The notes: a model not told the origin generated them from the sequence alone. A DNA stretch of 64,000 nucleotides from Prevotella vespertina (GCF_009728485.1 NZ_VVIQ01000007.1:1-64000); one strand, 5' to 3'; counted from the first letter of the stretch, positions 40,687 through 50,676 are shown. Numbers and translations: made by a program.

Positions 40687-41778
40687 ATGGTAAATACCGC
40701 AGAGGCACAATATGTGTGTGGACTGAAGAAAGAGGACTTCCAGACCACTATTGATGGAAAGAAAACAGACCTCTATATCCTTAAGAATGCAAAAGGAAAC
40801 GAAGTGGCAATCACGAACTATGGTGGTGCTATTGTCGCAATAATGGTTCCTGACAGAAATGGGAACCTATCCAATGTTATTCAAGGACACGATAATATTC
40901 AAGACGTTATCAATTCTCCCGAACCTTATCTATCAACTCTTATTGGACGATATGGCAATCGTATTGCAAAAGGCAGATTCCAACTCAATGGCAAGGAATA
41001 CAAACTTGCTATTAACAATGGACCTAACTCTCTTCATGGAGGAAAGGAAGGCTTTAATGCGAAGGTATGGGATGCAACGCAAGTAAATGAACATGCTGTT
41101 GTATTAAAATACACATCCTCTTATGGAGAAGAGGGTTACACGGGTGAAATTGAAGTGTGGGTTGCCTATTCATTTACGAACGATAACGAGCTAGTTATCA
41201 AATACCTCGCTAAGTCAAATAAGAAGACTATCATCAACCTTACTAGTCATGGATTCTTCTCTCTGGCTGGCATTGCTAACCCAACACCCACTATCAATGA
41301 CTTAGAATGTCAAATTAATGCTGATTTCTACTTGCCTATTGACGAGACTTCTATACCAACAGGTGAGATAAGAAAGGTGGCAGATACACCTTTTGACTTC
41401 CGTCAGATGAAACCTGTTGGACAAGATATTGATGCTGACAATGAGCAGATTAAGAATGGAGCAGGTTATGACCATTGTTTCGTTCTGAATAAGAGGGAAG
41501 AGGGAGAACTGTCGTTTGCTGCACGAATCAAAGAGCCTCATAGCGGTAGGACGATGGAGGTTTATACAACAGAACCAGGCGTTCAGGTGTACACAGATAA
41601 CTGGGCTGATGGATACAAAGGACAGCATGGAGCAACCTTCCCACGCCGTAGTGCTATCTGTTTTGAGGCTCAACACTTCCCAGATAGCCCTAACCATCCT
41701 TACTTCCCATCAGTTATCTTGGAGCCATGTAAGGATTACACGCAGAAAACAATCTATAAGTTTGGAGTGGAGGAATAA
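40687..41778 (+). CDS. galM: Aldose 1-epimerase (galactose mutarotase)
   Basis: GalM interconverts alpha and beta galactose, supplying the alpha form to galactokinase. This copy has 363 aa, the usual length. Recognisable motifs are NYGGAIVAIMVPD near the N-terminus, NGPNSLHGGKEGF (substrate His), NLTSHGFFSLAG and the C-terminal FPRRSAICFEAQHFPDSPNH. A signal peptide is absent, so it is cytosolic. It is the first of galM-permease-galK, which likely receives galactose freed by the GH2 enzyme encoded at 16678. Confidence 0.93.
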   Translation: MVNTAEAQYVCGLKKEDFQTTIDGKKTDLYILKNAKGNEVAITNYGGAIVAIMVPDRNGNLSNVIQGHDNIQDVINSPEPYLSTLIGRYGNRIAKGRFQLNGKEYKLAINNGPNSLHGGKEGFNAKVWDATQVNEHAVVLKYTSSYGEEGYTGEIEVWVAYSFTNDNELVIKYLAKSNKKTIINLTSHGFFSLAGIANPTPTINDLECQINADFYLPIDETSIPTGEIRKVADTPFDFRQMKPVGQDIDADNEQIKNGAGYDHCFVLNKREEGELSFAARIKEPHSGRTMEVYTTEPGVQVYTDNWADGYKGQHGATFPRRSAICFEAQHFPDSPNHPYFPSVILEPCKDYTQKTIYKFGVEE

Positions 41779-41819
41779 CCGTCTTATGAATTAATAAACA
41801 AAAAAATAAACTAGACACA

Positions 41820-43103
41820 ATGGAAAATCAAACAAAGAAGAAAGGAACTCTAGTGGCAATCATCACTATGATGTTCCTGTTCGCAATGATCTCTTTCGTC
41901 ACCAACATGGCGGCACCTTTTGGCACAATCTGGAAACAACACTATGATTGGGCAGGTATGATGGGCAACATGATGAACTTTGCAGCATACCTATTCATGG
42001 GCATCCCAGCTGGTATGATGATTACTAAATACGGATACAAGAAGACTGCTCTTGTTGCCTTAGCATTGGGCTTTGTAGGTATTGGAGTACAATACGTTTC
42101 AAGTACTATGGATGGTAATTCTATCAGCACATACGTTGTTTACTTACTAGGAGCATTCATTTGCGGATTCTGTGTATGTATTCTTAATACTGTTGTCAAT
42201 CCAATGCTTAACTTGCTAGGAGGCGGTGGTAATCGTGGTAACCAGCTCATTCAAACTGGTGGATCATTGAACTCTCTCGCAGCAACATTAACCCCTATGC
42301 TTGCGGGATCAATGATTGGTGAGATTACAAAAGACACTTCTCTGCAGGTAGTAACACCATTACTTCTTATCGCATTAGGTATCTTTGCAGCTTCATTTGT
42401 TATCGTCTGGTTCACCCAACTAACCGAGCCTGAAACAGAGCATGCAGATGTCATTGGTGGTGTTAAGGGTGCTTTGGCTTATCGACAACTTGTTTTAGGA
42501 ATTATTGCCATCTTCTTCTATGTTGGTGTAGAGGTGGGTATTCCTGGACAACTCTTATTCTATCTGAGTGAGCCAGTATCTGAAGGCGGTGTTCTTGGTA
42601 GTGCGGCTGTAGCTGGTCTCATTGCTGGTATATATTGGTTGTTAATGCTTGTTGGTCGTTTTGTAAGTGCTTTCATCAGTGGTAAAGTTTCTTCTCGCAC
42701 ACAGTTAACAGTAACATCTGTAGTGGCTATTGCCCTCCTTTTAATTGCAATATTCACACCAGAAGCTAGCAAGATGAACCTTACAGTACCTAACCTTGCC
42801 GAAAGTACATTGATACATGCAGAAGTTCCAACAAAGGTATTGTTCATCATCTTATGTGGAATTTGTACATCCGTAATGTGGGGCGTAATCTTCAACCTCG
42901 CAACAGAGGGACTTGGGAAATACACAGCAACAGCCTCTGGTTTGTTCATGACTATGGTAGTCGGTGGTGGTGTCATGCCATTGATTCAGAACCTCATGGC
43001 AACTAAGATTGGTGATATCCAGAGCTATTGGCTAATCGTCGCAATGTTAGCTTATATCCTCTTCTTCGCTTTGATTGGCTCTCGCCCAGCTAAGAAAGCA
43101 TAA
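41820..43103 (+). CDS. MFS sugar permease, GluP/FucP-like
   Basis: This 427-aa inner-membrane protein has about twelve hydrophobic segments and the features of the FHS/GluP major facilitator branch, with MNFAAYLFMGIPAGMMITKYGYKKT and a conserved NPMLNLLGGGGNRGNQLIQTGG stretch. Position between galM and galK makes galactose or glucose the likely substrate. Proton symport is inferred from the family. The gap from galM is 41 nt. Confidence 0.88.
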   Translation: MENQTKKKGTLVAIITMMFLFAMISFVTNMAAPFGTIWKQHYDWAGMMGNMMNFAAYLFMGIPAGMMITKYGYKKTALVALALGFVGIGVQYVSSTMDGNSISTYVVYLLGAFICGFCVCILNTVVNPMLNLLGGGGNRGNQLIQTGGSLNSLAATLTPMLAGSMIGEITKDTSLQVVTPLLLIALGIFAASFVIVWFTQLTEPETEHADVIGGVKGALAYRQLVLGIIAIFFYVGVEVGIPGQLLFYLSEPVSEGGVLGSAAVAGLIAGIYWLLMLVGRFVSAFISGKVSSRTQLTVTSVVAIALLLIAIFTPEASKMNLTVPNLAESTLIHAEVPTKVLFIILCGICTSVMWGVIFNLATEGLGKYTATASGLFMTMVVGGGVMPLIQNLMATKIGDIQSYWLIVAMLAYILFFALIGSRPAKKA

Positions 43104-43209
43104 CAAGAAACCCTTTCTAATAGCAGATAATTCATTTTGGATTGTCTGCTATTATAACATAAATGTAAGATTAAAACCCTAACAATCATTTTAAAATATA
43201 CTAACTAAC

Positions 43210-44370
43210 ATGGACATAGAATTTGTAAGAAGTCGTTTCATTAAACATTTTGACGGCAAAACTGGTAACATTTATTTTTCACCAGGACGTATTAATCTCA
43301 TTGGTGAACATACAGATTATAATGGAGGCTTCGTATTCCCTGGTGCCGTAGATAAGGGTATCATGGCAGAAGTAAGACCTAACGGAACAGATACTATAAT
43401 GTGTTACTCTATCGACTTGAAAGACCGAGTTGAATTTAAGGTAGACGATCCAAAAGGTCCACGCGCTACATGGGCACGATTCATCTATGGCATGGTTCAG
43501 GAGTTTAAAGCACTTGGTGTTGATGTAAAAGGATTTAATATAGCCTTTGCTGGTGATGTTCCTCTCGGTGCTGGTATGAGCTCTTCTGCTGCTATGGAAA
43601 GTTGTTTTGGCTGTGCTCTGAATGATTTGTTTGCTGATAACAAGATTTCTAAATGGGATATTGCATTGGCAGGGCAGGCTACAGAACATAAATACATCGG
43701 TGTTAACTGTGGTATTATGGATCAATTTGCAAGCGTCTTTGGCAAAGAAGGAAAGCTCATGCGCCTTGATTGTAGGAGTCGTGAATTTGAGTACTTCCCA
43801 TTTGATCCAAAAGGTTACAAGTTGGTTCTCGTAAACTCAAAGGTTAAACATGAGTTGGCAGGAAGTCCTTATAATGATCGTCGTAAGAGTTGTGAGAATG
43901 TTGTTGCAGCACTTGGTAAGCACTTCCCTAATAAGAAGTTCGAGACATTGCGAGATGCTAATTGGGAAGAACTAGAGGCTGTAAAAGCAGAAGTTAGTGC
44001 CGAGGACTATCAGCGCGCACATTTCGTACTGGGCGAGAAAGATCGTGTACTTGCTGTTTGCGATGCTCTCGTCGCCGGTGACTATGAGACAGTTGGACAG
44101 AAGATGTACGAGACGCACTATGGTTTAAGCAAGGAGTATGAGGTTAGTTGTGAGGAACTTGATTATCTCAACGATGTTGCTAAAGAGAATGGTGTTACTG
44201 GTTCTCGTATTATGGGAGGCGGTTTCGGTGGTTGTACTATTAACCTCGTAAAAGACGACTTGTACGAGACATTCATCGAGAATGTAACCGAGAAGTTCAA
44301 TGCTAAATATGGACACAAACCAGAGATCTATCCTGTAATCATCAGCGAAGGTTCTCATAAGGTTTGTTAA
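43210..44370 (+). CDS. galK: Galactokinase
   Basis: GalK phosphorylates galactose at C1 in the cytosol. At 386 aa the length is normal. The galactokinase signature SPGRINLIGEHTDYNGGFVFP is near the N-terminus (about 25-45), the GHMP ATP loop VPLGAGMSSSAAMES is at about 117-131, and the C-terminal GSRIMGGGFGGCTINLV is present. galT and galE are not in the window, so the Leloir route must continue elsewhere. A terminator lies at 44398. Confidence 0.96.
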   Translation: MDIEFVRSRFIKHFDGKTGNIYFSPGRINLIGEHTDYNGGFVFPGAVDKGIMAEVRPNGTDTIMCYSIDLKDRVEFKVDDPKGPRATWARFIYGMVQEFKALGVDVKGFNIAFAGDVPLGAGMSSSAAMESCFGCALNDLFADNKISKWDIALAGQATEHKYIGVNCGIMDQFASVFGKEGKLMRLDCRSREFEYFPFDPKGYKLVLVNSKVKHELAGSPYNDRRKSCENVVAALGKHFPNKKFETLRDANWEELEAVKAEVSAEDYQRAHFVLGEKDRVLAVCDALVAGDYETVGQKMYETHYGLSKEYEVSCEELDYLNDVAKENGVTGSRIMGGGFGGCTINLVKDDLYETFIENVTEKFNAKYGHKPEIYPVIISEGSHKVC

Positions 44371-44397
44371 CTCTGATAGTTATAATTGCAAAAGTAT

Positions 44398-44430
44398 AAG
44401 CCATAAGCTCATAAAGACTTATGGCTTTTT
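44398..44430 (+). terminator. Terminator after galK
   Basis: AAGCCATAAG and CTTATGGCTT make a 10-bp perfect stem, followed by TTTTT. Confidence 0.8.
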
Positions 44431-44519
44431 ACTTTGAGAAAGTCAAAATAAACGGATAAAAACGTGATTATAATCATAAAAAATAGTATTTTTACATCTC
44501 TATTATAAATGTCTACAAC

Positions 44520-45197
44520 ATGAATGAATATTACCAAGGAGAACCCAAACTATTAGTCTCCGTGGATTGTATAGTCCTAGGATTTGAAAACAAAAAGCTT
44601 AAACTACTTGTCGGTAAGCGTAAAGTAGAACCAGAAAGTGGCAGATTGTCTTTGTATGGAGGATTTGTAAAAGAAGACGAGAGCTTGAAAGAGGCTGCTA
44701 ATCGTGTATTATATCAATGCACAGGTATTAAGAATCCCTACATGAGACAAGTAGGTGCTTTTGGTGAAATAGATCGTGATCCAGGTGATAGAGTAATCTC
44801 CATCGCCTATTGTGCACTCATCAATGCAACAGATTATAACCATCAAGCTATGGAGGAAAATGACCTACAATGGCTTGAATTAGACCATCTAGAAGAACTA
44901 TATGGCGATCATCAGAAAATGGTACAACTAGCTTTGGAACAATTACGCAAACTCCTCAACAATGCTCCTATTAGCTTTAGTCTGCTGCCCAAACTATTTA
45001 CTTTGACCCAATTGCAACATGTTCATGAAGCGATCTTAGGTACAGAGGTTGATAAACGTAACTTTAGGAAACGCATTAAACAAGTTGATTTTATAGAGCA
45101 AACGAGTCTTATAGATAAAGTAACTAGTAAAAGAGGAGCCCTTCTATATCGCTTCAACAAGCAAGCATATAAGGATTGTTCTGTTTATAAACTATAA
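44520..45197 (+). CDS. Nudix-fold transcriptional regulator, NrtR/AraR-like
   Basis: This 225-aa protein has an N-terminal Nudix fold (about 8-140) and a C-terminal winged-helix domain (about 150-220) with FTLTQLQHVHEAILG and DKRNFRKRIKQ. The Nudix box at 48-70 is broken: Gly48, Glu54, Arg62 and Gly69 remain, but the REUxEE catalytic acids are V63, Q66 and C67. Such proteins in Bacteroides (for example AraR) sense sugars and repress operons rather than hydrolyse. Between galK and transketolase it may control either set. Target sites are not identified. Confidence 0.85.
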   Translation: MNEYYQGEPKLLVSVDCIVLGFENKKLKLLVGKRKVEPESGRLSLYGGFVKEDESLKEAANRVLYQCTGIKNPYMRQVGAFGEIDRDPGDRVISIAYCALINATDYNHQAMEENDLQWLELDHLEELYGDHQKMVQLALEQLRKLLNNAPISFSLLPKLFTLTQLQHVHEAILGTEVDKRNFRKRIKQVDFIEQTSLIDKVTSKRGALLYRFNKQAYKDCSVYKL

Positions 45198-45287
45198 GTA
45201 TGCTGAAAAGTAGAATAACTCTATTATGATCTTAAAATACTATTAGCAGCATCTAAAAACATTTTTATAAAAATGTAAGTTTATTAT

Positions 45288-45318
45288 TTTGAGGTCTCCA
45301 CATTTATCTCTATATTTG
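45288..45318 (+). promoter_or_regulatory. Promoter of transketolase-rpiB
   Basis: TTTG at 45288-45291, a 19-bp spacer and TATATTTG at 45311-45318 form a near-perfect Bacteroidetes promoter, 26 bp upstream of the tkt ATG. Confidence 0.8.
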
Positions 45319-45344
45319 CATTATCAAATTTAAATCCAATCTAT

Positions 45345-47363
45345 ATGAATGACAAGGAACTGATGAACCGCGCAGCGGACAACATTAGAATTCTAGCAGT
45401 CTCAATGGTAGAGAAAGCCAAGTCTGGACACCCTGGAGGTGCTATGGGCGGAGCAGACTTTATCAACGTTCTTTTCTCTGAGTTTCTCGTTTATGACCCA
45501 GACCAGCCTGAATGGACTGGACGCGATCGTTTTTATCTTGATCCTGGACATATGTCGCCCATGCTTTATGCAGCACTGACGCTTCAAAGAAAGTTCACAA
45601 TCGATGATATCAAACAATTTCGTCAATGGGGGTCAATTACCCCTGGACATCCTGAACGCGACCTAGCACATGGCATAGAAAACTCATCTGGTCCTTTAGG
45701 GCAAGGACATGCCTACGCAGCTGGTGCAGCTATTGCAGAGAAATTCCTTGAGGCTCGCCTCGGCCATACTATGATGCAACACAAAATATATGCTTACATC
45801 TCTGATGGTGGAGTACAAGAAGGCATCAGTAGTGAAGTTGGAAGATTGGCAGGGAACCTAGGTCTTAATAACCTCATCATGTTCTATGACGCTAACGACA
45901 TTCAACTTTCTACAGAATGCGGAGCCGTTATGTGTGAAGATACTGCAATGAAGTATCAGGCATGGGGATGGAATGTCATAAAGATAGATGGTAATGATCC
46001 AGAAGCTATCCGTGCTGCACTTATTGCTGCAAATAAGGAGGAGTTACGCCCAACCCTTATTATTGGTGAAACAATAATGGGCAAAGGTGCTTTGCAAGCT
46101 GATGGCAGTAGCTACGAACATAACATAAAGACTCATGGAGCACCACTTGGTGGTGAAGCCTATACGAACACTATTAAGCATCTCGGTGGAGACCTCAATG
46201 ATCCATTCAAGATATTCCCAGAAGTACAAAAATTATACGATAATCGCAATGCAGAATTAAGGAAGATTGTAGCAAAGAGACACGCTGATGAGGCTGAATG
46301 GAAGAAACATAATCCATCAAAGGCTGAGCAGATGCAACAGTGGTTCACAGGTAAGGCTCCTAAAATAGATTGGAGTGGTTTAGTTCAAAAACGTGATATT
46401 CCAACACGCAATGGTTCTGCAGCATGTCTTGGAGTAATTGCAGAGCAAGTACCTAATATGATAGTATCTTCTGCAGACCTCAGTAACTCTGATAAGACAG
46501 ATGGATTCCTAAACAAGACTCATTCATTTACTCGTGGCGATTTCAGTGGTGCTTTCTTCCAAGCTGGCGTAAGCGAATTAGCTATGGCATGTATGTGTAT
46601 CGGTATGATGCTACATGGTGGTGTTTTCACAGCAATGGGAACATTCTTCGTTTTCTCAGACTATATGAAGCCTGCTATTCGTATGGCAGCACTCATGCAA
46701 GTACCTGTAAAATTCGTATGGAGTCACGATGCTTTCCGCGTTGGTGAAGATGGACCTACGCATGAGCCAGTAGAGCAGGAAGCACAGATTCGCTTGATGG
46801 AGAAGTTACAGAACCATGCTGGTCAAGATTCTCTACGCGTTCTTCGTCCAGCCGATAGTGATGCTGCAACCATCTGTTGGCAGATGGCTATGGAGAATAT
46901 AGATACGCCTACGGCACTTATCTTCTCACGTCAGAATGTAAAGAGCTTACCAGAAGGAACTAATTATGAGGAAACTCGGAGGGGTGCATACATAGTCAAA
47001 GGATCAGACGAAGACTACGATGTTATCCTTGTTGCAAGTGGTTCGGAAGTATCGACCTGCGTCGAAGGAGCAGAATTACTACGCAATGATGGAATAAAAG
47101 TCCGTGTGGTTAGTGCTCCTTCAGAAGGACTTTTCCGCCGTCAAAGCAAAGAGTATCAAGAAGCTATTTTACCCCAATATGCAAAGATTTTCGGCCTAAC
47201 TGCAGGTTTACCTGTTACCCTTGAAGGTCTCGTTGGAGCAAATGGTAAAGTCTTCGGACTCAATAGCTTTGGATTCTCTGCACCCTATAAAGTACTGGAT
47301 GAGAAACTCGGTTTTACCCCAGAGAATCTATACAAACAAGTCAAAGAATATCTAGCACAATAG
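45345..47363 (+). CDS. tkt: Transketolase
   Basis: This thiamine-dependent enzyme moves two-carbon units between sugars in the non-oxidative pentose phosphate pathway. The 672-aa length is typical. Motifs include KAKSGHPGGAMGGAD (about 25-39), GPLGQGHAYAAGAA, the cofactor-binding SDGGVQEGISSEV with NDIQLS, and SHDAFRVGEDGPTHEPVEQ in the pyrimidine domain. It is cytosolic and lies 56 nt ahead of rpiB, so the two pentose-phosphate enzymes are probably co-expressed. Confidence 0.96.
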   Translation: MNDKELMNRAADNIRILAVSMVEKAKSGHPGGAMGGADFINVLFSEFLVYDPDQPEWTGRDRFYLDPGHMSPMLYAALTLQRKFTIDDIKQFRQWGSITPGHPERDLAHGIENSSGPLGQGHAYAAGAAIAEKFLEARLGHTMMQHKIYAYISDGGVQEGISSEVGRLAGNLGLNNLIMFYDANDIQLSTECGAVMCEDTAMKYQAWGWNVIKIDGNDPEAIRAALIAANKEELRPTLIIGETIMGKGALQADGSSYEHNIKTHGAPLGGEAYTNTIKHLGGDLNDPFKIFPEVQKLYDNRNAELRKIVAKRHADEAEWKKHNPSKAEQMQQWFTGKAPKIDWSGLVQKRDIPTRNGSAACLGVIAEQVPNMIVSSADLSNSDKTDGFLNKTHSFTRGDFSGAFFQAGVSELAMACMCIGMMLHGGVFTAMGTFFVFSDYMKPAIRMAALMQVPVKFVWSHDAFRVGEDGPTHEPVEQEAQIRLMEKLQNHAGQDSLRVLRPADSDAATICWQMAMENIDTPTALIFSRQNVKSLPEGTNYEETRRGAYIVKGSDEDYDVILVASGSEVSTCVEGAELLRNDGIKVRVVSAPSEGLFRRQSKEYQEAILPQYAKIFGLTAGLPVTLEGLVGANGKVFGLNSFGFSAPYKVLDEKLGFTPENLYKQVKEYLAQ

Positions 47364-47419
47364 TTTAACTTGAACCACCTGTCCCCAAGACAGGCTGGTT
47401 CGTAAAACCTAAACAGCTT

Positions 47420-47860
47420 ATGGAAATTAAAAAAGTAGGAATAGCTTGCGACCACGCAGGCTTCCCATTGAAGCAATTTGTTATCCAATATTTGGAACAA
47501 CACAAGTATGCATATAAGGACTTTGGTTGTAATAGTGATTTAAGCTGTGATTATCCAGATTACGCCCATCAATTAGCAGAGGCCATTGAAAATGGTGAAG
47601 TCTATCCAGGTATTGCTATCTGTGGGAGTGGAGAAGGTATGGCAATGACACTAAACAAGCATCAAGGTATACGAGCAGGATTAGTTTGGAACAAGGATGT
47701 TGCAGAGTTAACACGCCAGCACAATGATGCAAATGTAGTTGTCCTTCCTGGTCGCTTCATTGATAATAAGACAGCGGAGAAGATTCTTGATGAGTTCTTT
47801 AAAGCAAGTTTTGAAGGTGGTAGACATGAGCGCCGAGTAAAGAAAATAGCAATTCTATAA
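47420..47860 (+). CDS. rpiB: Ribose-5-phosphate isomerase B
   Basis: RpiB interconverts ribose-5-phosphate and ribulose-5-phosphate. At 146 aa it is the usual size of the RpiB/LacAB family. ACDHAGFPLK (about 10-18) and the catalytic-Cys motif ICGSGEGMAM (about 73-82) are present, and HERRVKKI near the C-terminus is normal for the group. It sits behind transketolase. Confidence 0.95.
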   Translation: MEIKKVGIACDHAGFPLKQFVIQYLEQHKYAYKDFGCNSDLSCDYPDYAHQLAEAIENGEVYPGIAICGSGEGMAMTLNKHQGIRAGLVWNKDVAELTRQHNDANVVVLPGRFIDNKTAEKILDEFFKASFEGGRHERRVKKIAIL

Positions 47861-48033
47861 GATTTAAAAGGAATAGAATATATCTTTTGAACTACCCTTA
47901 AAGAGATACAATTACGACCATGGTAGATTTATCATGGGTGGGATGAAATCTTTATATCAAGGATAACTAGCACTGAAGTCAAAATAGTAACGCTAGTCAG
48001 TAAAGAAGGGGAAAGTAATCATAAAGTATAAAG

Positions 48034-48066
48034 AAGGTGTCTGGAATTATATTCTAGACACCTTTT
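48034..48066. terminator. Terminator between rpiB and pyk
   Basis: AAGGTGTCT and AGACACCTT form a 9-bp stem extended by GAAT/ATTC; TTTT follows. It lies in a convergent gap of 220 bp and can act for both genes. This convergent gap has no 22-bp array. Confidence 0.8.
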
Positions 48067-48080
48067 CGTATAATTAATAA

Positions 48081-49547
48081 CTATTTTTCTTCTTTCCCAA
48101 CAGGGAATGTTTCTTCTTCAGGCAAGTGGAAACGATAACTACGATTGAACACTTCTCCCACCTTATTAATCTCGAGGAAAGTTGTTCCTCCACCTCCGAA
48201 AGACCCCGAGAGATAGGCTATATTATCTTCCAAATCAATGTATCCCTTTTGACGTAGCATTCTTAAAGCTGCAATAAACATCTCTTGGCTAGATTTATGT
48301 TGCTGTTGGTGAATAGCAATAACACCATAACTAAGGTTCAACCAACGCTGTACCTTCTCCTTATAACAAATAGCTAATACAGGATTAGGACCACGGAAAG
48401 CTGCAAGGTTACGAGCTGTCAAACCAGTCTCACTATCAGTTACAATACCTTTCACTCCCAACTGCTCTGTCGCCTCAATAGCACTTCTAGACAGAAATTC
48501 ACGCTGGTCATTAAGGTTTGTCATAGGAACGTTTATATGACCACGCTGGTGTGCATCAGCTTCAGCAGCTTCAGCTATACGAGCCATAGTCTGTACAGCC
48601 TCAACAGGATACTTACCACTAGCTGTTTCACCACTTAACATCAATGCATCTGTGTGGCTATAGATTGCATTGGCAATATCTGTCACCTCTGCACGGGTAG
48701 GTCGTGGGTTGTTAATCATGGTGTGTAGCATCTGCGTAGCCACAATCACAGGTTTCTTTTTCAAAATACACTTGTTGATGATACTACGTTGAATACCAGG
48801 AATTTGTTCAATTGGCACTTCAATACCTAAATCACCACGTGCAATCATAATACCATAAGAGGCATCGATTATTTCATCAATATTATCAACTCCCTCTTGA
48901 TTCTCAATCTTCGAGATGATTTTAATATCCGAGTTATGCTCATCAAGTATCTTTTGAACTTCCAATACATCAGCTGCGGAGCGCACAAAAGAGTGTGCAA
49001 TAAAGTCAATATCCTCCTCTATTGCCAAAAGAATATTTCGCTTATCTTTCTCTGTTAAAGCCGGTAACTCAATATGCTCACCAGGTACATTTACGCTCTT
49101 ATGTGATCCTAAATCACCTTCGTTTTGTACCTGTGCAACCAACATAGGACCAGAACTCTCGACAACTAACATATCCAAAGCACCATCATCAAAAAGCACA
49201 TGATCACCAACTTTTACATCACGAGCAAAGTCTGGATAAGAAACGTTTATAATATCTTTCATTGTATCGACTTCTGGGCGACCAAAGATCTTCACCATAT
49301 CACCTACTTTATAATGAATAGGATTATCTGTCCCAGTTGTCCTTACTTCTGGACCTTTTGTATCTATCAAAAGAGCGAGGTGTGGAGACACTGTACGTGT
49401 GTTACGAATAATCTCACGAATCCCTCCAGGAGTTGCATGAGCTGTATTCATACGAACAACATTCATACCTGCAAAGAAAAGTTTCCTAAGGAAGTCAACA
49501 TCACAACGTCTGTCACTAATTGAACATACAATCTTTGTTTGTTTCAT
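48081..49547 (-). CDS. pyk: Pyruvate kinase
   Basis: Pyruvate kinase makes pyruvate and ATP from phosphoenolpyruvate at the end of glycolysis. This copy has 488 aa. The N-terminal barrel starts TKIVCSISDRRCD, shorter than many. The active-site motifs are IDTKGPEVRT, KIENQEG and MIARGDLGIEVP, and the C-terminal allosteric domain is complete. It starts 17 nt after the stop of the 114-aa zinc-ribbon gene, so it may be expressed with the two small membrane proteins upstream. Confidence 0.96.
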   Translation of the reverse strand: MKQTKIVCSISDRRCDVDFLRKLFFAGMNVVRMNTAHATPGGIREIIRNTRTVSPHLALLIDTKGPEVRTTGTDNPIHYKVGDMVKIFGRPEVDTMKDIINVSYPDFARDVKVGDHVLFDDGALDMLVVESSGPMLVAQVQNEGDLGSHKSVNVPGEHIELPALTEKDKRNILLAIEEDIDFIAHSFVRSAADVLEVQKILDEHNSDIKIISKIENQEGVDNIDEIIDASYGIMIARGDLGIEVPIEQIPGIQRSIINKCILKKKPVIVATQMLHTMINNPRPTRAEVTDIANAIYSHTDALMLSGETASGKYPVEAVQTMARIAEAAEADAHQRGHINVPMTNLNDQREFLSRSAIEATEQLGVKGIVTDSETGLTARNLAAFRGPNPVLAICYKEKVQRWLNLSYGVIAIHQQQHKSSQEMFIAALRMLRQKGYIDLEDNIAYLSGSFGGGGTTFLEINKVGEVFNRSYRFHLPEEETFPVGKEEK

Positions 49548-49564
49548 AATTTGAGTGTTATTGT

Positions 49565-49909
49565 TTAATTCGACATAGCTGAAAATATAATATATAAGAG
49601 TGAAGATAAGATCAAAATACCAACAAACAAAATTGTAAAAACGACTATTGTTGTCTTCCCTACTCCACTTATAGACTTACAGTTTTTCGTCTGTAATATT
49701 GCTTTATTTGCGACATTATCCATGAAAACAGACGACGAATCCTGCACAACTTGTGCATTTGAAGCACCTTGTACGAACTGTTCTGTATTAGGAGTAGCAA
49801 CAACCATATTCTCTCCACAATAAGGACAATTACACTTCAAAGTCTTTCCTCCGTCTGATGTTATCACGAAAGAACGATGACAATGTTTACAAATAATTTG
49901 AAATTGCAT
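49565..49909 (-). CDS. Zinc-ribbon membrane protein, 114 aa
   Basis: The N-terminus has a zinc ribbon (CKHCHRSF at 7-14, then CNCPYCGE at about 28-35) and the C-terminus one membrane helix (about 84-110). It resembles MJ0042-like or Zn-ribbon sensor proteins, but I do not recognise a named family. The 246-aa gene upstream has the same N-terminal ribbon, so the two are paralogues in the same operon. Confidence 0.7.
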   Translation of the reverse strand: MQFQIICKHCHRSFVITSDGGKTLKCNCPYCGENMVVATPNTEQFVQGASNAQVVQDSSSVFMDNVANKAILQTKNCKSISGVGKTTIVVFTILFVGILILSSLLYIIFSAMSN

Positions 49910-49935
49910 TCTCTACTTACCTCCTTTCATACGTT

Positions 49936-50676
49936 TTATCTAACGTCATCTATAAGGACATGTCCATCTGTTACCTGAACTTTAATCTTTCTAAACACTG
50001 TTATACCATGCTCTGATAAGCGAACTTTATACCAGTCATCACCTAATGGTGTAATTTGTAGATTACGACGCAATTCATCGAAGTCGTACTCATTATTGAA
50101 ATTACCAAAGGCAGCCCACCATTCACCCCATACATCTTCACCCTCATCATAAGCGTCAACTCCAAACACCATTTGTTGACAATATGGAGTTAAATAACGT
50201 ACATAGTAACTTGGATCACCTGATATAAATACAGCTTTCCGATAGAATGAATCTAGAAAAGAACAGACTGACTTCTGTTCATCAGCCTTGCGTTTTACTG
50301 CAGCTTCCTGTATCTGCTGCTTTGTACGAATCTGCATAACAGAGTCTGCATGAGCCTTGCGTTGTGCTGCAAAAAGTTTCCTTTCATTCTCTTGCTGTTG
50401 CTGCCAATAAATAAAGCCAAAGGTAGCAAAACCTCCAAGAAATAGGACAATTAACACACATAACAGAACCTTTATAGAAGAATTGTCCCCGCCTTTATCC
50501 TGCACATCATAATTAGTTGACTGTACAGAAGGCATTACTGGCTGGGCTATTGCAGGCAAATTTACAAGTAAAGGCTGCCCACAATAAGGGCAATTACAAT
50601 GCATCCTATCGCTTCCATCACTGGTAATAGCAAATGAACGATGGCACTTATTACAAGTCACTTGATACTGCATCAC
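49936..50676 (-). CDS. Zinc-ribbon membrane protein with extracytoplasmic domain, 246 aa
   Basis: It opens with the ribbon CNKCHRSF (8-15) and CNCPYCGQ (29-36), followed by a membrane helix at about 70-92 and a Gln/Lys-rich coiled coil (about 93-125). The remaining 120 residues form a soluble domain of mixed alpha/beta type with CSFLDSFYRKAV and a terminal VQVTDGHVLIDDV. The topology suggests a cytosolic ribbon and an external domain. No known activity is visible. Confidence 0.65.
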   Translation of the reverse strand: MMQYQVTCNKCHRSFAITSDGSDRMHCNCPYCGQPLLVNLPAIAQPVMPSVQSTNYDVQDKGGDNSSIKVLLCVLIVLFLGGFATFGFIYWQQQQENERKLFAAQRKAHADSVMQIRTKQQIQEAAVKRKADEQKSVCSFLDSFYRKAVFISGDPSYYVRYLTPYCQQMVFGVDAYDEGEDVWGEWWAAFGNFNNEYDFDELRRNLQITPLGDDWYKVRLSEHGITVFRKIKVQVTDGHVLIDDVR

